Source of the DNA: an uncultured Bacilli bacterium
Lineage (GTDB): Bacteria; Bacillota_I; Bacilli_A; RF39; UBA660
NCBI GenBank assembly: GCA_944363715.1
Contig: CALVUX010000005.1
Coordinates: 18,400-82,399, forward strand
Reading direction: 5' to 3'
DNA length: 64,000 bases
The notes beneath the pieces were generated by a model that was not told the DNA's origin, ran no database searches, and worked only from the letters and a program-made list of their open reading frames with translations. Below are positions 56,056 through 63,930 of this stretch, in pieces. How positions within the stretch are numbered: the stretch's first letter is position 1; each line of letters opens with the position of its first letter. The translations under genes were made by a program, and so were the position numbers.

Positions 56056-56084
56056 GAAACTTCACCTATTATAGAGTATGAAAA

Positions 56085-56115
56085 AAGACTTAAATCGTGT
56101 CGACGCTTAAGTCTT
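56085..56115 (-). terminator. Terminator of engB
   Basis: On the minus strand AAGACTTAA pairs with TTAAGTCTT and TTTTC follows. It overlaps the engB 3' end. Confidence 0.85.
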
Positions 56116-56683
56116 CTATTGTTTTCATTACTTTATCTTTTCCTTCTTTAGTTACGCTTGAGAAAATTACTAAATCATCTCCTACTACTAAATCAAGGGT
56201 ATCAGTAATCTGTTTTTTACATTTATCTTTTTTACTTGCTCCTATTTTATCGGCTTTAGTAGCAACGATTGTTACAGGAAGATTATAGTATTTTAAGAAG
56301 TTATACATCAAGACATCATCTTCAGTTGGTTTATGACGAAAATCTACAATCATAAAGACTCTTTTTAACTGTTTTCTAGTCTCTAAATATTCTTCTATCA
56401 TTTTACCAAATTTTTCTCTTCTTTTTTTACTTACTTCGGCATAACCATATCCTGGTACATCTATTAGATAGAACTCTTTATTTACTTCATAGAAGTTAAG
56501 AGTTTGGGTTTTTCCAGGATGAGCTGAAGTTCTAGCAAGGTTTTTTCTTCCTAAAAGTGTGTTGATAAAACTACTTTTACCAACATTACTACGTCCTACT
56601 AAAAGAAACTCTGATTTTCTATCTTCAGGATATTGACTACGACGAGTAGCCATAATCTTAAGTTCGGCACTAGTTATTTTCAT
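56090..56683 (-). CDS. engB: Ribosome biogenesis GTPase EngB/YsxC
   Basis: EngB is a GTPase needed for 50S assembly. The 197-residue protein has LLVGRSNVGKSSFINTLLGRK, SAHPGKTQTLNFY, DVPGYGYAEVSKKRREKF, TKADK and SSVTKEG. The start overlaps the nrnA stop by 14 bases. Confidence 0.96.
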   Translation of the reverse strand: MKITSAELKIMATRRSQYPEDRKSEFLLVGRSNVGKSSFINTLLGRKNLARTSAHPGKTQTLNFYEVNKEFYLIDVPGYGYAEVSKKRREKFGKMIEEYLETRKQLKRVFMIVDFRHKPTEDDVLMYNFLKYYNLPVTIVATKADKIGASKKDKCKKQITDTLDLVVGDDLVIFSSVTKEGKDKVMKTIEDLSVDTI

Positions 56684-57647
56684 GTTTACTCATCTCTTTC
56701 TTTATATAGTTTTCTGTTGCATAATCAATATCAGAGATTAAGGCTTCGGCTTCATCAATCGATGATAGTCTTGCTCCACTTGCTTGTGGGTGACCTCCAC
56801 CATTATATTTTTCGGCGATTTTATTAATCTCTGGTCCTCTACTTCTAATATTGACACGAACATTATTATTTTTAACATCTTCGGTTACGATAATCCAAAC
56901 TAAGACTTCATCTATAAAGTTAAAGTTATTAATCATATTTCCTGCTGAGGCACTATCGGCTTTAAACTTAGTAATAATGTCATTAGTTAAGATAATATAG
57001 GCAACACCATTTTCTGTTACTTTCATATTTAAAGAGATATATCCTTCTAATCTTACTTCTTTTAAAGGCCTTAAATATAGATTTGTATAAATATCTGATA
57101 GTTTAAGAGGATATTTAGATAGGTATGTACTTACAAGATTAAAAGTTTTAGAGGTAGAACTATCAAATAGGAATCTATTTGAGTCTGATACTAGTCCATA
57201 GTATAAAAGTTTTGCTATCTCTCCATTACATTTTAACTTAGTATTAAGTAATAGTTCCATCAAGATTTCAGATGTACTGCTAGCACTATCATCTATGTAT
57301 TCTATTCCACCAAAATCTTCTATAAAAGGATGATGATCTATTTTAATAGTCATACTTGCTTTACTATAATCTTTATAGTCTATTCTTTTTTTATCAGGGG
57401 TATCTAAGACTATTAGAAGAAAGTTGTCAAAGTCTTCTAATTTATCTAATTTTCCCATATAGGAAAACTTTGAAGAACCATTACCTATTGCATAAACATT
57501 TTTATTAGGAAATGTTAATTTAATAGATTCTTTTAAGGCAAGTTGGCTAGCTAGGGCATCGGGATCTACTCCTATATGTCTTGCAATTACAATTGTATTA
57601 TATTTTTTTATCTCTTTATATATTTTTTTAAACATAACTTCATCCAA
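56670..57647 (-). CDS. nrnA: DHH/DHHA1 phosphoesterase, NrnA-like
   Basis: NrnA-type enzymes degrade short oligoribonucleotides (nanoRNA) and some dephosphorylate pAp. The 325-residue protein has the DHH domain with VARHIGVDPDALASQLALKESI, VLDTPDKKRIDY and IKIDHHPFIEDFGG. The DHHA1 domain ends GGGHPQASGARL. It sits between ackA and engB with minimal spacing, suggesting a shared transcript. Confidence 0.92.
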   Translation of the reverse strand: MDEVMFKKIYKEIKKYNTIVIARHIGVDPDALASQLALKESIKLTFPNKNVYAIGNGSSKFSYMGKLDKLEDFDNFLLIVLDTPDKKRIDYKDYSKASMTIKIDHHPFIEDFGGIEYIDDSASSTSEILMELLLNTKLKCNGEIAKLLYYGLVSDSNRFLFDSSTSKTFNLVSTYLSKYPLKLSDIYTNLYLRPLKEVRLEGYISLNMKVTENGVAYIILTNDIITKFKADSASAGNMINNFNFIDEVLVWIIVTEDVKNNNVRVNIRSRGPEINKIAEKYNGGGHPQASGARLSSIDEAEALISDIDYATENYIKKEMSKHENN

Positions 57648-57648
57648 T

Positions 57649-58839
57649 CTAACTAATTAATTTAAGGGTATCTAGAGCGATCATAAGCTCCTCATCTGTT
57701 GGAACTACATAAACAGGGATAGTAGAATCATCACTACTAATCTTTTTAAATTCTCCCATTACTTTGTTAGCTTCACTATCTAGTTTTACACCAAGGCATG
57801 CTAAGTTTTCACAAACTTTCTTTCTAAATGGTTCACTATTTTCACCAAGTCCTGCTGTAAAGCAGATAACATCAGCTCCTCCTAGTAAAACATAATACTC
57901 TGCGATATAGTTAGTAACAGTTCTTGTATATTTAAGGAAAGCACGTCTTGCCTTAGCTTTCTTTTCTTCATCATCACTATCCATAGCACTTACTATATCT
58001 CTCATATCACTACTTATTTCACTAAGTCCAAGTAGTCCTGATTTTTTATTTAAATCATCTATTACTTCTTTAGCATTTAATCCTTCTTGTTCCATAACAT
58101 AGGTAATAATAGAAGGATCAACATCACCACTTCGTGTTCCCATCATTATACCTGCTAAAGGAGTGAATCCCATAGAAGTATCAACACATTTACCATCTTT
58201 AATAGCAGTAATAGAACCACCATTACCAACGTGACAACTAATGATTCTTAAATCATCTCTACCAAGTTTTTCACTAATGGTTTTAGCGATATATCTATGA
58301 CTTGTTCCATGAAAACCATATTTTCTAACACCATGAGCTTTATACCAGAAATAAGGTACTGGGTAAAGGTATGCTTCCTCATCCATAGTTTGATGAAATG
58401 CTGTATCAAATACTCCTACCATAGGAACATTTGGTAATACTTCTCTAAAAGCTTCTATTCCTAGCACATTAGCAGGGTTATGAAGTGGAGCAAAGTCTTT
58501 AAAAGCGATTAGGTCATTAACTACTTCATCTGTTATTAAGCATGACTCTTTATACTTATCTTTACCATGAACTAAACGATGTCCTACTCCATCAATTTCA
58601 TCTAGTGATTTAATAATATTAAGAGTAACTAATTTATCAAGTAAAATTTTAACAGCATCAGTATGAGTTGCTAGTTCTGCTTCTGTTTTAATTTTTTCTC
58701 CATTATATTTAATAGTATAACTACTACCATCTATACCAATACGTTCAAATAGTCCACTGGCAATTACTTTTTTATCATCCATATCAAAAAGACTAAACTT
58801 CAAAGAACTACTTCCTGCATTAATAGATATTATTTTCAT
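57649..58839 (-). CDS. ackA: Acetate kinase, copy 1
   Basis: Acetate kinase makes ATP from acetyl phosphate in fermentation. The 396-residue protein has INAGSSSLKFSLFD, GHRLVHGKDKY, FDTAFHQTM, YGFHGTSHRYIA, CHVGNGGSI and GFTPLAGIMMGTRSGDVDPSI. It abuts nrnA by one base. A second full-length copy lies 1.7 kb upstream. No phosphotransacetylase gene is in the window. Confidence 0.96.
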   Translation of the reverse strand: MKIISINAGSSSLKFSLFDMDDKKVIASGLFERIGIDGSSYTIKYNGEKIKTEAELATHTDAVKILLDKLVTLNIIKSLDEIDGVGHRLVHGKDKYKESCLITDEVVNDLIAFKDFAPLHNPANVLGIEAFREVLPNVPMVGVFDTAFHQTMDEEAYLYPVPYFWYKAHGVRKYGFHGTSHRYIAKTISEKLGRDDLRIISCHVGNGGSITAIKDGKCVDTSMGFTPLAGIMMGTRSGDVDPSIITYVMEQEGLNAKEVIDDLNKKSGLLGLSEISSDMRDIVSAMDSDDEEKKAKARRAFLKYTRTVTNYIAEYYVLLGGADVICFTAGLGENSEPFRKKVCENLACLGVKLDSEANKVMGEFKKISSDDSTIPVYVVPTDEELMIALDTLKLIS

Positions 58840-59118
58840 ATATATTCCTTCTTTCTTTAAATCTACTAGTATTATACTATAGATTAGGATTTTTTCAAAG
58901 TATTAGGCAAGAAAGTTCATAATAAGAGCCGTTATTAAATATAAACTATAATAATTAACAATATAAGTTACGTATTTTTATTGTGACATATTTAGTGGTA
59001 TTCGCAAATTTTGCGAGTACCTGTTATTTTTTTTAGTTATTAATATACTACTTTTATATTACCATTTACAATAATTTGTTAGATTAAAATCTAATTTTAT
59101 ATTTTTAGGCATAATAAC

Positions 59119-59143
59119 TTGAGGTCGTAATTTGCGACTTCAA
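59119..59143 (-). repeat. ORF6N-type palindrome, dead copy 2
   Basis: TTGAGGTCG pairs with CGACTTCAA with two G-T pairs over 25 bases. On the minus strand it reads LKSQITTS. Confidence 0.75.
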
Positions 59144-59227
59144 AATAAAAGTATTGAGTATTTTATTAATAAATCTTTTACTACTTAATTAATGTTTTTG
59201 TAGATTATTTAATATATATATTTTTTT

Positions 59228-59376
59228 CATTACTACAAAAGAATCTATTATCTGTATACTAATCTCTGCAACAGGTGTTCTAAGTATTGCTACTAACCAT
59301 ACTATGTAAAAATATAAGGTAGTTTACGAATTTCTTTATAGTTATTCCAACTTGAAGTCCCAAATTGGGACTTCAA
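59228..59376 (-). pseudogene. Decayed ORF6N gene fragment with intact palindrome
   Basis: ATTATCTGTATACTAAT and TTCTAAGTATTG are shared with the intact gene, in the same order. The perfect 25-nt palindrome TTGAAGTCCC/GGGACTTCAA at 59352-59376 lies 105 bases along, against 118 in the intact gene. Stops and frame changes rule out translation. Confidence 0.75.
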
Positions 59377-59416
59377 ATTTTTTAATATCTTCTTTTAAAA
59401 CTATCTCACTTATTTA

Positions 59417-60313
59417 CTAGTTCTCCTTATCTATTTCTTTTATTTTATTTATTAAAGTGTTTTTTACATCTTCATCTCCTATTAAGGTAATAGAAAATGT
59501 TTTATAACCTATTCTATTTATGCTGGCTCCACAGTGATAGATAATCTCATCATCTAAGATAAAATACCTATCATGAAAGGTATTATTATAGTAAACTTGT
59601 AAATTATTGTACTGTTTATTATATTTTGCAATATCTTGTTTTGTAAGAAGATTATTAGATTTAGTTATAATTGTTACTTTTATCTTTAATCTTTTAATAA
59701 TACCTAATATTGTATTATCTGCATAAGAATCTATTATTATAAGACTCTTATTTGCACTATTAAATATCTCTTGTATTTTAGAATAAGCATCATATATTTG
59801 TCCGTTAAAATATATTTCATTAACTCTCTTCTTTTCCTCTATTTTTTGAAATGAGTCTTGTAACAATTTAATTTTATATTCATGTTCTAATAGCATATTA
59901 TTGACGTAGTTTTGTTCAAGTAAACTAGTAGAGATATATTTTCTCATAGTTACAAAGGCATCCATTATCTGTATACTAATTTCAGTAGCAACTTTAGTTC
60001 TAAGTATTGTTGCTAGCATGGCAACTCCTTGTTCTGTAAAAACTCTTATATTATATCTTCTGCCTCCATGCTTGTTCAAACTTGAGGTCAAAATTTTTGA
60101 CCTCAAGTCATCCATTTCTGAATCATTTAAAACAAAGCTAAAGCGTTCTGGAAACTTTTCAGGACTATTTCTTACTGCTTGATTAATTTCTTTGGTACCA
60201 TTTTTACATTTGTAAAGCCTTGCCAAGTCACTATCTAGCATTACTTGCTTACCTCTTATTTCATAAATCATATTCTCTATTTTAATACCTTCTTTTGTAA
60301 CAACTTCATTCAT
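59417..60313 (-). CDS. ORF6N-domain protein fused to a PLD-like domain
   Basis: The 298-residue protein has an N-terminal ORF6N (KilA-N-like) domain: IYEIRGKQVMLDSDLARLYKCKNGTKEINQAVRNSPEKFPERFSFVL, then DDLRSKILTSS and RRYNIRVFTEQGVAMLATILRT. A helical linker (residues ~130-175) leads to a C-terminal domain with LIIIDSYADNTILGIIKRL and FHDRYFILDDEIIYHCGASINRIG, an HKD-like phospholipase D pattern with one clear H-D motif. ORF6N domains occur in phage and mobile-element proteins. A DNA-binding targeting domain joined to a nuclease-like domain is a reasonable reading, untested. Confidence 0.85.
   Translation of the reverse strand: MNEVVTKEGIKIENMIYEIRGKQVMLDSDLARLYKCKNGTKEINQAVRNSPEKFPERFSFVLNDSEMDDLRSKILTSSLNKHGGRRYNIRVFTEQGVAMLATILRTKVATEISIQIMDAFVTMRKYISTSLLEQNYVNNMLLEHEYKIKLLQDSFQKIEEKKRVNEIYFNGQIYDAYSKIQEIFNSANKSLIIIDSYADNTILGIIKRLKIKVTIITKSNNLLTKQDIAKYNKQYNNLQVYYNNTFHDRYFILDDEIIYHCGASINRIGYKTFSITLIGDEDVKNTLINKIKEIDKEN
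60080..60108 (-). repeat. Perfect palindrome in the ORF6N coding sequence
   Basis: ACTTGAGGTCAAAA pairs perfectly with TTTTGACCTCAAGT around one central base. It encodes LRSKILTS. Confidence 0.85.
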
Positions 60314-60411
60314 TTCTTAATCCTCCAAAAACAGATTTTAAATAACTAGTTATTGGTTATTACTCTATAGTATTTATGTTCGAAAGTCAAGCAAATAATG
60401 TTAAAAATATG

Positions 60412-60472
60412 TTACGAGTTTTCGTAAATCAAATGAGACCTTTATTTTATAAAACACATTACGAAAATTCGT
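60412..60472. repeat. Two TTACGA-type palindromes upstream of the ORF6N gene
   Basis: TTACGA-GTTT-TCGTAA at 60412-60427 is a perfect six-base inverted repeat. ACGAA-AA-TTCGT at 60461-60472 is closely related. Both resemble the site at 9320. Confidence 0.5.
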
Positions 60473-60483
60473 TATAATAAAAA

Positions 60484-60507
60484 GAACTTGCTATATAAGC
60501 AAGTTAC
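60484..60507 (-). terminator. Terminator of ackA copy 2
   Basis: On the minus strand AACTTGC, a seven-base loop, GCAAGTT and CTTTTT follow the gene. Confidence 0.85.
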
Positions 60508-60511
60508 TTTA

Positions 60512-61696
60512 TTATTTAGATAAGTTATATGTATCTTTAGCAATTACAAGTTCTTCATCTGTCGCTAACACATAACTAGCGATAGATGATTTTTTAGTAG
60601 TAATTAAGCCTTCTTTATCTTTTCTAACAATTGTTTCTTCATTTAGTTTTTCATCAACTTCTACACCAAGTGGTTTTAATTTATCAAGTACTTCTTTTCT
60701 AATAATAGGATCATTCTCACCACCACCTGCTGTAAAGATGATAGCATCTACTTTACCTAGTTTTAAGAAGTATTTAGCAATATATTCAGCAATACGTTCA
60801 GTATACATATCTATAGCAAGAACTACTTTACTATCTTTGGCAATGAAGGCTCTATCTATATCTCTCAAATCACTCATACCAGCGATACCTTCAAGACCAC
60901 TCTTTTTATTTAATAGGTTATCTACTTCATCATAAGACATACCTGTTTTTTTCATAATATAGCCTATAATACTATAATCTATATCACCACTACGGGTACC
61001 CATCATTATACCAGCATTAGGAGTAAAGCCCATAGATGTAGCGATACATTTACCTTCTTTAACTGCAGATATGCTGGCACCATTACCAATATGACAGATA
61101 ATTAAATTACCATCACGTCCTAATATTTCTTTCATTCTAGTAGTTATATATTGATGAGAAAGCCCATGGAATCCATACTTTCTAACATCATATTTAACAT
61201 ACCATTCATAAGGTACTGAGTATAAGAATTCTTTTTCCTCAATAGTTTGATGAAAAGCTGTATCAAAACATGCAACCATAGTAGCATTAGGTATAGCTTT
61301 AGAAAAAGCTTTTATACCTATGATAGCAGCTGGATTATGTAGAGGTGCTAAGTCTTTGATTCTCTCTATTTCATCTAGAACTCTTTCTGTAATAACAACA
61401 GAATGAGAATATAAAACACCTCCATGAACAACACGATGTCCAACAGCTTTAATATCATCTAATTTCTTAACAATACCTTTTTCCACAAGTTCTGTTAATA
61501 AAATATTAACAGCTTTCTCATGATTTGCAATTTCTTCTTTCTTATAGATTTTCTCATCATTAACTCTAATAGTATAATCACTATCAGTAGAGCCAATTCT
61601 CTCAAAACTTCCTTTTGTAATTACTTTTTCACTTGGCATATCATAAAGTCTAAACTTTAAAGTACTACTGCCAGAATTAACAGCTAATAATAGCAT
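60512..61696 (-). CDS. ackA: Acetate kinase, copy 2
   Basis: This 394-residue paralogue has NSGSSTLKFRLYD, GHRVVHGGVLYS, FDTAFHQTIEEK, YGFHGLSHQYI, CHIGNGASI and GFTPNAGIMMGTRSGDIDYSI. It differs from copy 1 through most of its length, so it is not a recent duplicate. It has its own terminator and an AGGAGAGATGATTT ribosome binding site. One of the two may act on propionate or butyrate, but this is not visible in the motifs. Confidence 0.95.
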   Translation of the reverse strand: MLLLAVNSGSSTLKFRLYDMPSEKVITKGSFERIGSTDSDYTIRVNDEKIYKKEEIANHEKAVNILLTELVEKGIVKKLDDIKAVGHRVVHGGVLYSHSVVITERVLDEIERIKDLAPLHNPAAIIGIKAFSKAIPNATMVACFDTAFHQTIEEKEFLYSVPYEWYVKYDVRKYGFHGLSHQYITTRMKEILGRDGNLIICHIGNGASISAVKEGKCIATSMGFTPNAGIMMGTRSGDIDYSIIGYIMKKTGMSYDEVDNLLNKKSGLEGIAGMSDLRDIDRAFIAKDSKVVLAIDMYTERIAEYIAKYFLKLGKVDAIIFTAGGGENDPIIRKEVLDKLKPLGVEVDEKLNEETIVRKDKEGLITTKKSSIASYVLATDEELVIAKDTYNLSK

Positions 61697-61753
61697 AAAT
61701 CATCTCTCCTTTTACTTATTATACACTAATAAGTTAAAAAGAACAAAAGCTTT

Positions 61754-62350
61754 TTAATCGGTTATATGAAATACTATACTACCACTTAATTTAGTTTTAA
61801 AATAATCTTTCTTAAACCAGTTTAATAAACATATTATCTCTGTTTGATCTTCGAAGTCTACTTTATCTACATCAAAAAATAGCATTATGCCTTCTATATA
61901 AAAATTATAATCTCGCCAATTTGGAATTTCTCTTCTTAATAGTGGAGAAAAGCCACGCCAACTTAAATCTTTACTTTTAAAATCAATATTACCATTTTCT
62001 CCTAACTCTAACATATATTTATTACTATTTGGTATTTCTGTTATAGAAATAGGCCATTCTTCATCAGGTTTATCTGCACCCCAGTATTCATCGTCGTATA
62101 GTGTAAAATGTAATAGAAAGAAAGATTTATTTAATTCCCTACATAAATCATGGATATTTTCATTAAATACATCCTTTTTCATCTCTAAACTAATTAAGTT
62201 TTCTTCTTCTTTAACATTATATAAATCTAAATCAAATATTTTCCCAACAGATTGTTTTAATTTATTTAATTCTTCTTTTTCTATAGGTTTATCATTTTTC
62301 TTTTCTATTACCATTGATGTAGCAACAGCACAACTTAAATATCTTCCCAT
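61754..62350 (-). CDS. Unknown 198-aa protein
   Basis: No family is recognised. The protein is acidic and soluble, with an N-terminal LSCAVATSMVIEKKND, a middle region FLLHFTLYDDEYWGADKPDEEWPISITEIP and a C-terminal CLLNWFKKDYFKTKLSGSIVFHIT. It lies 13 bases after the Rpn-type gene in the same direction and has AGGAGGAGAATGAT before the ATG. Confidence 0.75.
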   Translation of the reverse strand: MGRYLSCAVATSMVIEKKNDKPIEKEELNKLKQSVGKIFDLDLYNVKEEENLISLEMKKDVFNENIHDLCRELNKSFFLLHFTLYDDEYWGADKPDEEWPISITEIPNSNKYMLELGENGNIDFKSKDLSWRGFSPLLRREIPNWRDYNFYIEGIMLFFDVDKVDFEDQTEIICLLNWFKKDYFKTKLSGSIVFHITD

Positions 62351-62363
62351 ATCATTCTCCTCC

Positions 62364-63287
62364 TTACATTAACATTGTTATTTGTTTTTTAGAAAGTCCT
62401 GTCGCTTTAATTATATCGTTTGTAGGTATTCCTATTTCAAGAAGATTCTTGGCAATAGATTTTTCTCTTTCTTTAGCACCCTGTTCAAAGCCTTGTTTAA
62501 TTCCTTGTTTAAGACCTTGTTTAAGACCTTGTTCTTTAGCAGTAATTTTTATACTGTTTTCTATTCTTCTTCTTTCCTCTTCTTCATCATATAGTCCAAT
62601 AGTATAAGCATCATTAGTTAATCTTTTTAATTCCAAAGCACAACCTTCCATAAGTTCTTCGTCTCCTTTCGCTAACGCATCTATTTCATCAACTTTTGTT
62701 AAAGTTAATATTACTAGTTCTTTTTCTAATTTACTTAAATTTAATCCTCTATTATACTTTTCTCTTATTAATTTTAAATTAACATAGATTTTACCCCATT
62801 TATCACTTTCTATTATTCCATACTTATCTCTTGATTTAAACTCTAAAAGATTCTCTTTACTTAAGAAACAATAAAAGTTATTAATATTTATCTGTATTAC
62901 TTTAGGTAAACTTGCATAATTTTTTGTTTTTCTTATCAAATCATTTTTTACTTTACCTAAATAAGCATCATTTCTCTCAATTAATCCGTCCCATTTTCTA
63001 TTATTAAACTCAAAATTAAATACGTAACCTTTTACTTCAAATAAAACATCTGATACTTTACCTTTTTCTAAAACATTATCTATTACATACTCAGCATTCA
63101 TTTCTTTATAAGTATTTAATATTAACTCTTTAGTTACACTTGTTAAGTTAGATGTAGTATCTGCTCTATACTTAGGACAATTTCTCATAATAGCTTTATA
63201 TACACAGTCATAAGTGGCAGGAACAACTTCTCCTTTTCTCTTTAACTCTTTTACTATTTCTTCGAATCTTTTTTTGGTGATAGCCAA
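62364..63287 (-). CDS. Rpn-like PD-(D/E)XK nuclease family protein
   Basis: I choose the TTG at 63287, seven bases after AAAGGAGG, giving 307 residues. The N-terminal two thirds form a PD-(D/E)XK-like core with TYDCVYKAIM, SDVLFEVKGYVFNFEFNNRKW and YLGKVKNDLIRKTKNYASLPKVIQI. EEERRRIENSIKITAKEQGLKQGLKQG is followed by a run of Gly-Lys/Gly-Phe repeats, and the tail IAKNLLEIGIPTNDIIKATGLSKKQITML is the usual Rpn end. These proteins promote recombination and vary in repeat number. A shared leader lies upstream at 63334-63460. Confidence 0.85.
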   Translation of the reverse strand: MAITKKRFEEIVKELKRKGEVVPATYDCVYKAIMRNCPKYRADTTSNLTSVTKELILNTYKEMNAEYVIDNVLEKGKVSDVLFEVKGYVFNFEFNNRKWDGLIERNDAYLGKVKNDLIRKTKNYASLPKVIQININNFYCFLSKENLLEFKSRDKYGIIESDKWGKIYVNLKLIREKYNRGLNLSKLEKELVILTLTKVDEIDALAKGDEELMEGCALELKRLTNDAYTIGLYDEEEERRRIENSIKITAKEQGLKQGLKQGIKQGFEQGAKEREKSIAKNLLEIGIPTNDIIKATGLSKKQITMLM

Positions 63288-63333
63288 GGGAATTCCTCCT
63301 TTCTGCAATATTTATAGCACAGTCTATAAATCA

Positions 63334-63460
63334 TTGCAAAAAGGCAATTTTTAAAATTCCCTTATAAAACAGGAGTCAATTTAGTAAATTTGCTAGGCAA
63401 AATTTAAAAATTTCCCCTAAAAAGTACCATTAATTTACAAAATTCATACTTTTTTTAAAA
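63334..63460 (-). repeat. Rpn-leader repeat, copy B
   Basis: This is the inverted counterpart of 52161-52289, ending about 47 bases before the Rpn start. The outer 29 bases are identical. Confidence 0.75.
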
Positions 63461-63545
63461 TTTTTCACTACCTCCTTTTCCCCATCTTTTATACAAGTCT
63501 CCCATCTATGACTAATGTATCATAATAGTTATAATTAATCAAGCA

Positions 63546-63929
63546 TTATTTTTCATATTTGAAACAATATTTTATATTCTTCTTTAGTAATCTTCTTCTA
63601 GTTTTACTAATAATTCTTCTAGAGATTTTATTGTTCTTAACTTTATAATTAATACCTAGAAAAGTAAAACCTTCAGTACTTTTATATATTTTAGTTTTAT
63701 TATTAAACTCTAATAGATATTCTCTTTTTATAATAGATTCTAATATTCTTAAAATATCTTTTAATCTTTCTTTACTACCATTTAAAATAATACCATCGTC
63801 CATATATCTAATATAGTATTTACAACCTAACTCTTCTTTAATAAAGTGGTCTAAGTCATTAAGGTAGAAGATAGCAAGAAACTGAGATGTATAGTTACCT
63901 ATATTATGTAAATCTTTACATAATATAGG
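63546..63929 (-). pseudogene. Reverse transcriptase fragment
   Basis: A 127-codon open frame carries the catalytic half of a reverse transcriptase. It has IGNYTSQFLAIFYLNDLDHFI (motif 4/B region), KYYIRYMDDGIIL (YxDD box) and GFTFLGINYKV (motif 7-like), then a basic end. The N-terminal motifs are missing: the frame opens with a stop at 63930, at the edge of a 34-nt palindrome. The SQ in IGNYTSQ, where group II intron RTs have SP, is the pattern seen in diversity-generating retroelement RTs and some related groups. It could be a remnant or an assembly-edge break. Confidence 0.8.
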
Positions 63930-63930
63930 T
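63897..63930. repeat. Perfect 34-nt palindrome at the broken end of the RT
   Basis: ACCTATATTATGTAAA pairs with TTTACATAATATAGGT around two bases. The RT reading frame breaks at this point. Confidence 0.85.

Larger units (their letters stand above)
58840..59416. other. 577-bp intergenic region with palindromes and a decayed ORF6N fragment
   Basis: No intact gene is seen. The region holds a CGCAAA/TTTGCG hairpin with GGTA/TACC ends at 58992-59016, 25-nt palindromes at 59119-59143 and 59352-59376, and at 59228-59310 a fragment matching the ORF6N gene around 59945-60035. The palindromes read on the minus strand as LKSQITTS and LKSQIGTS, matching LRSKILTS of the intact gene. Confidence 0.75.
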
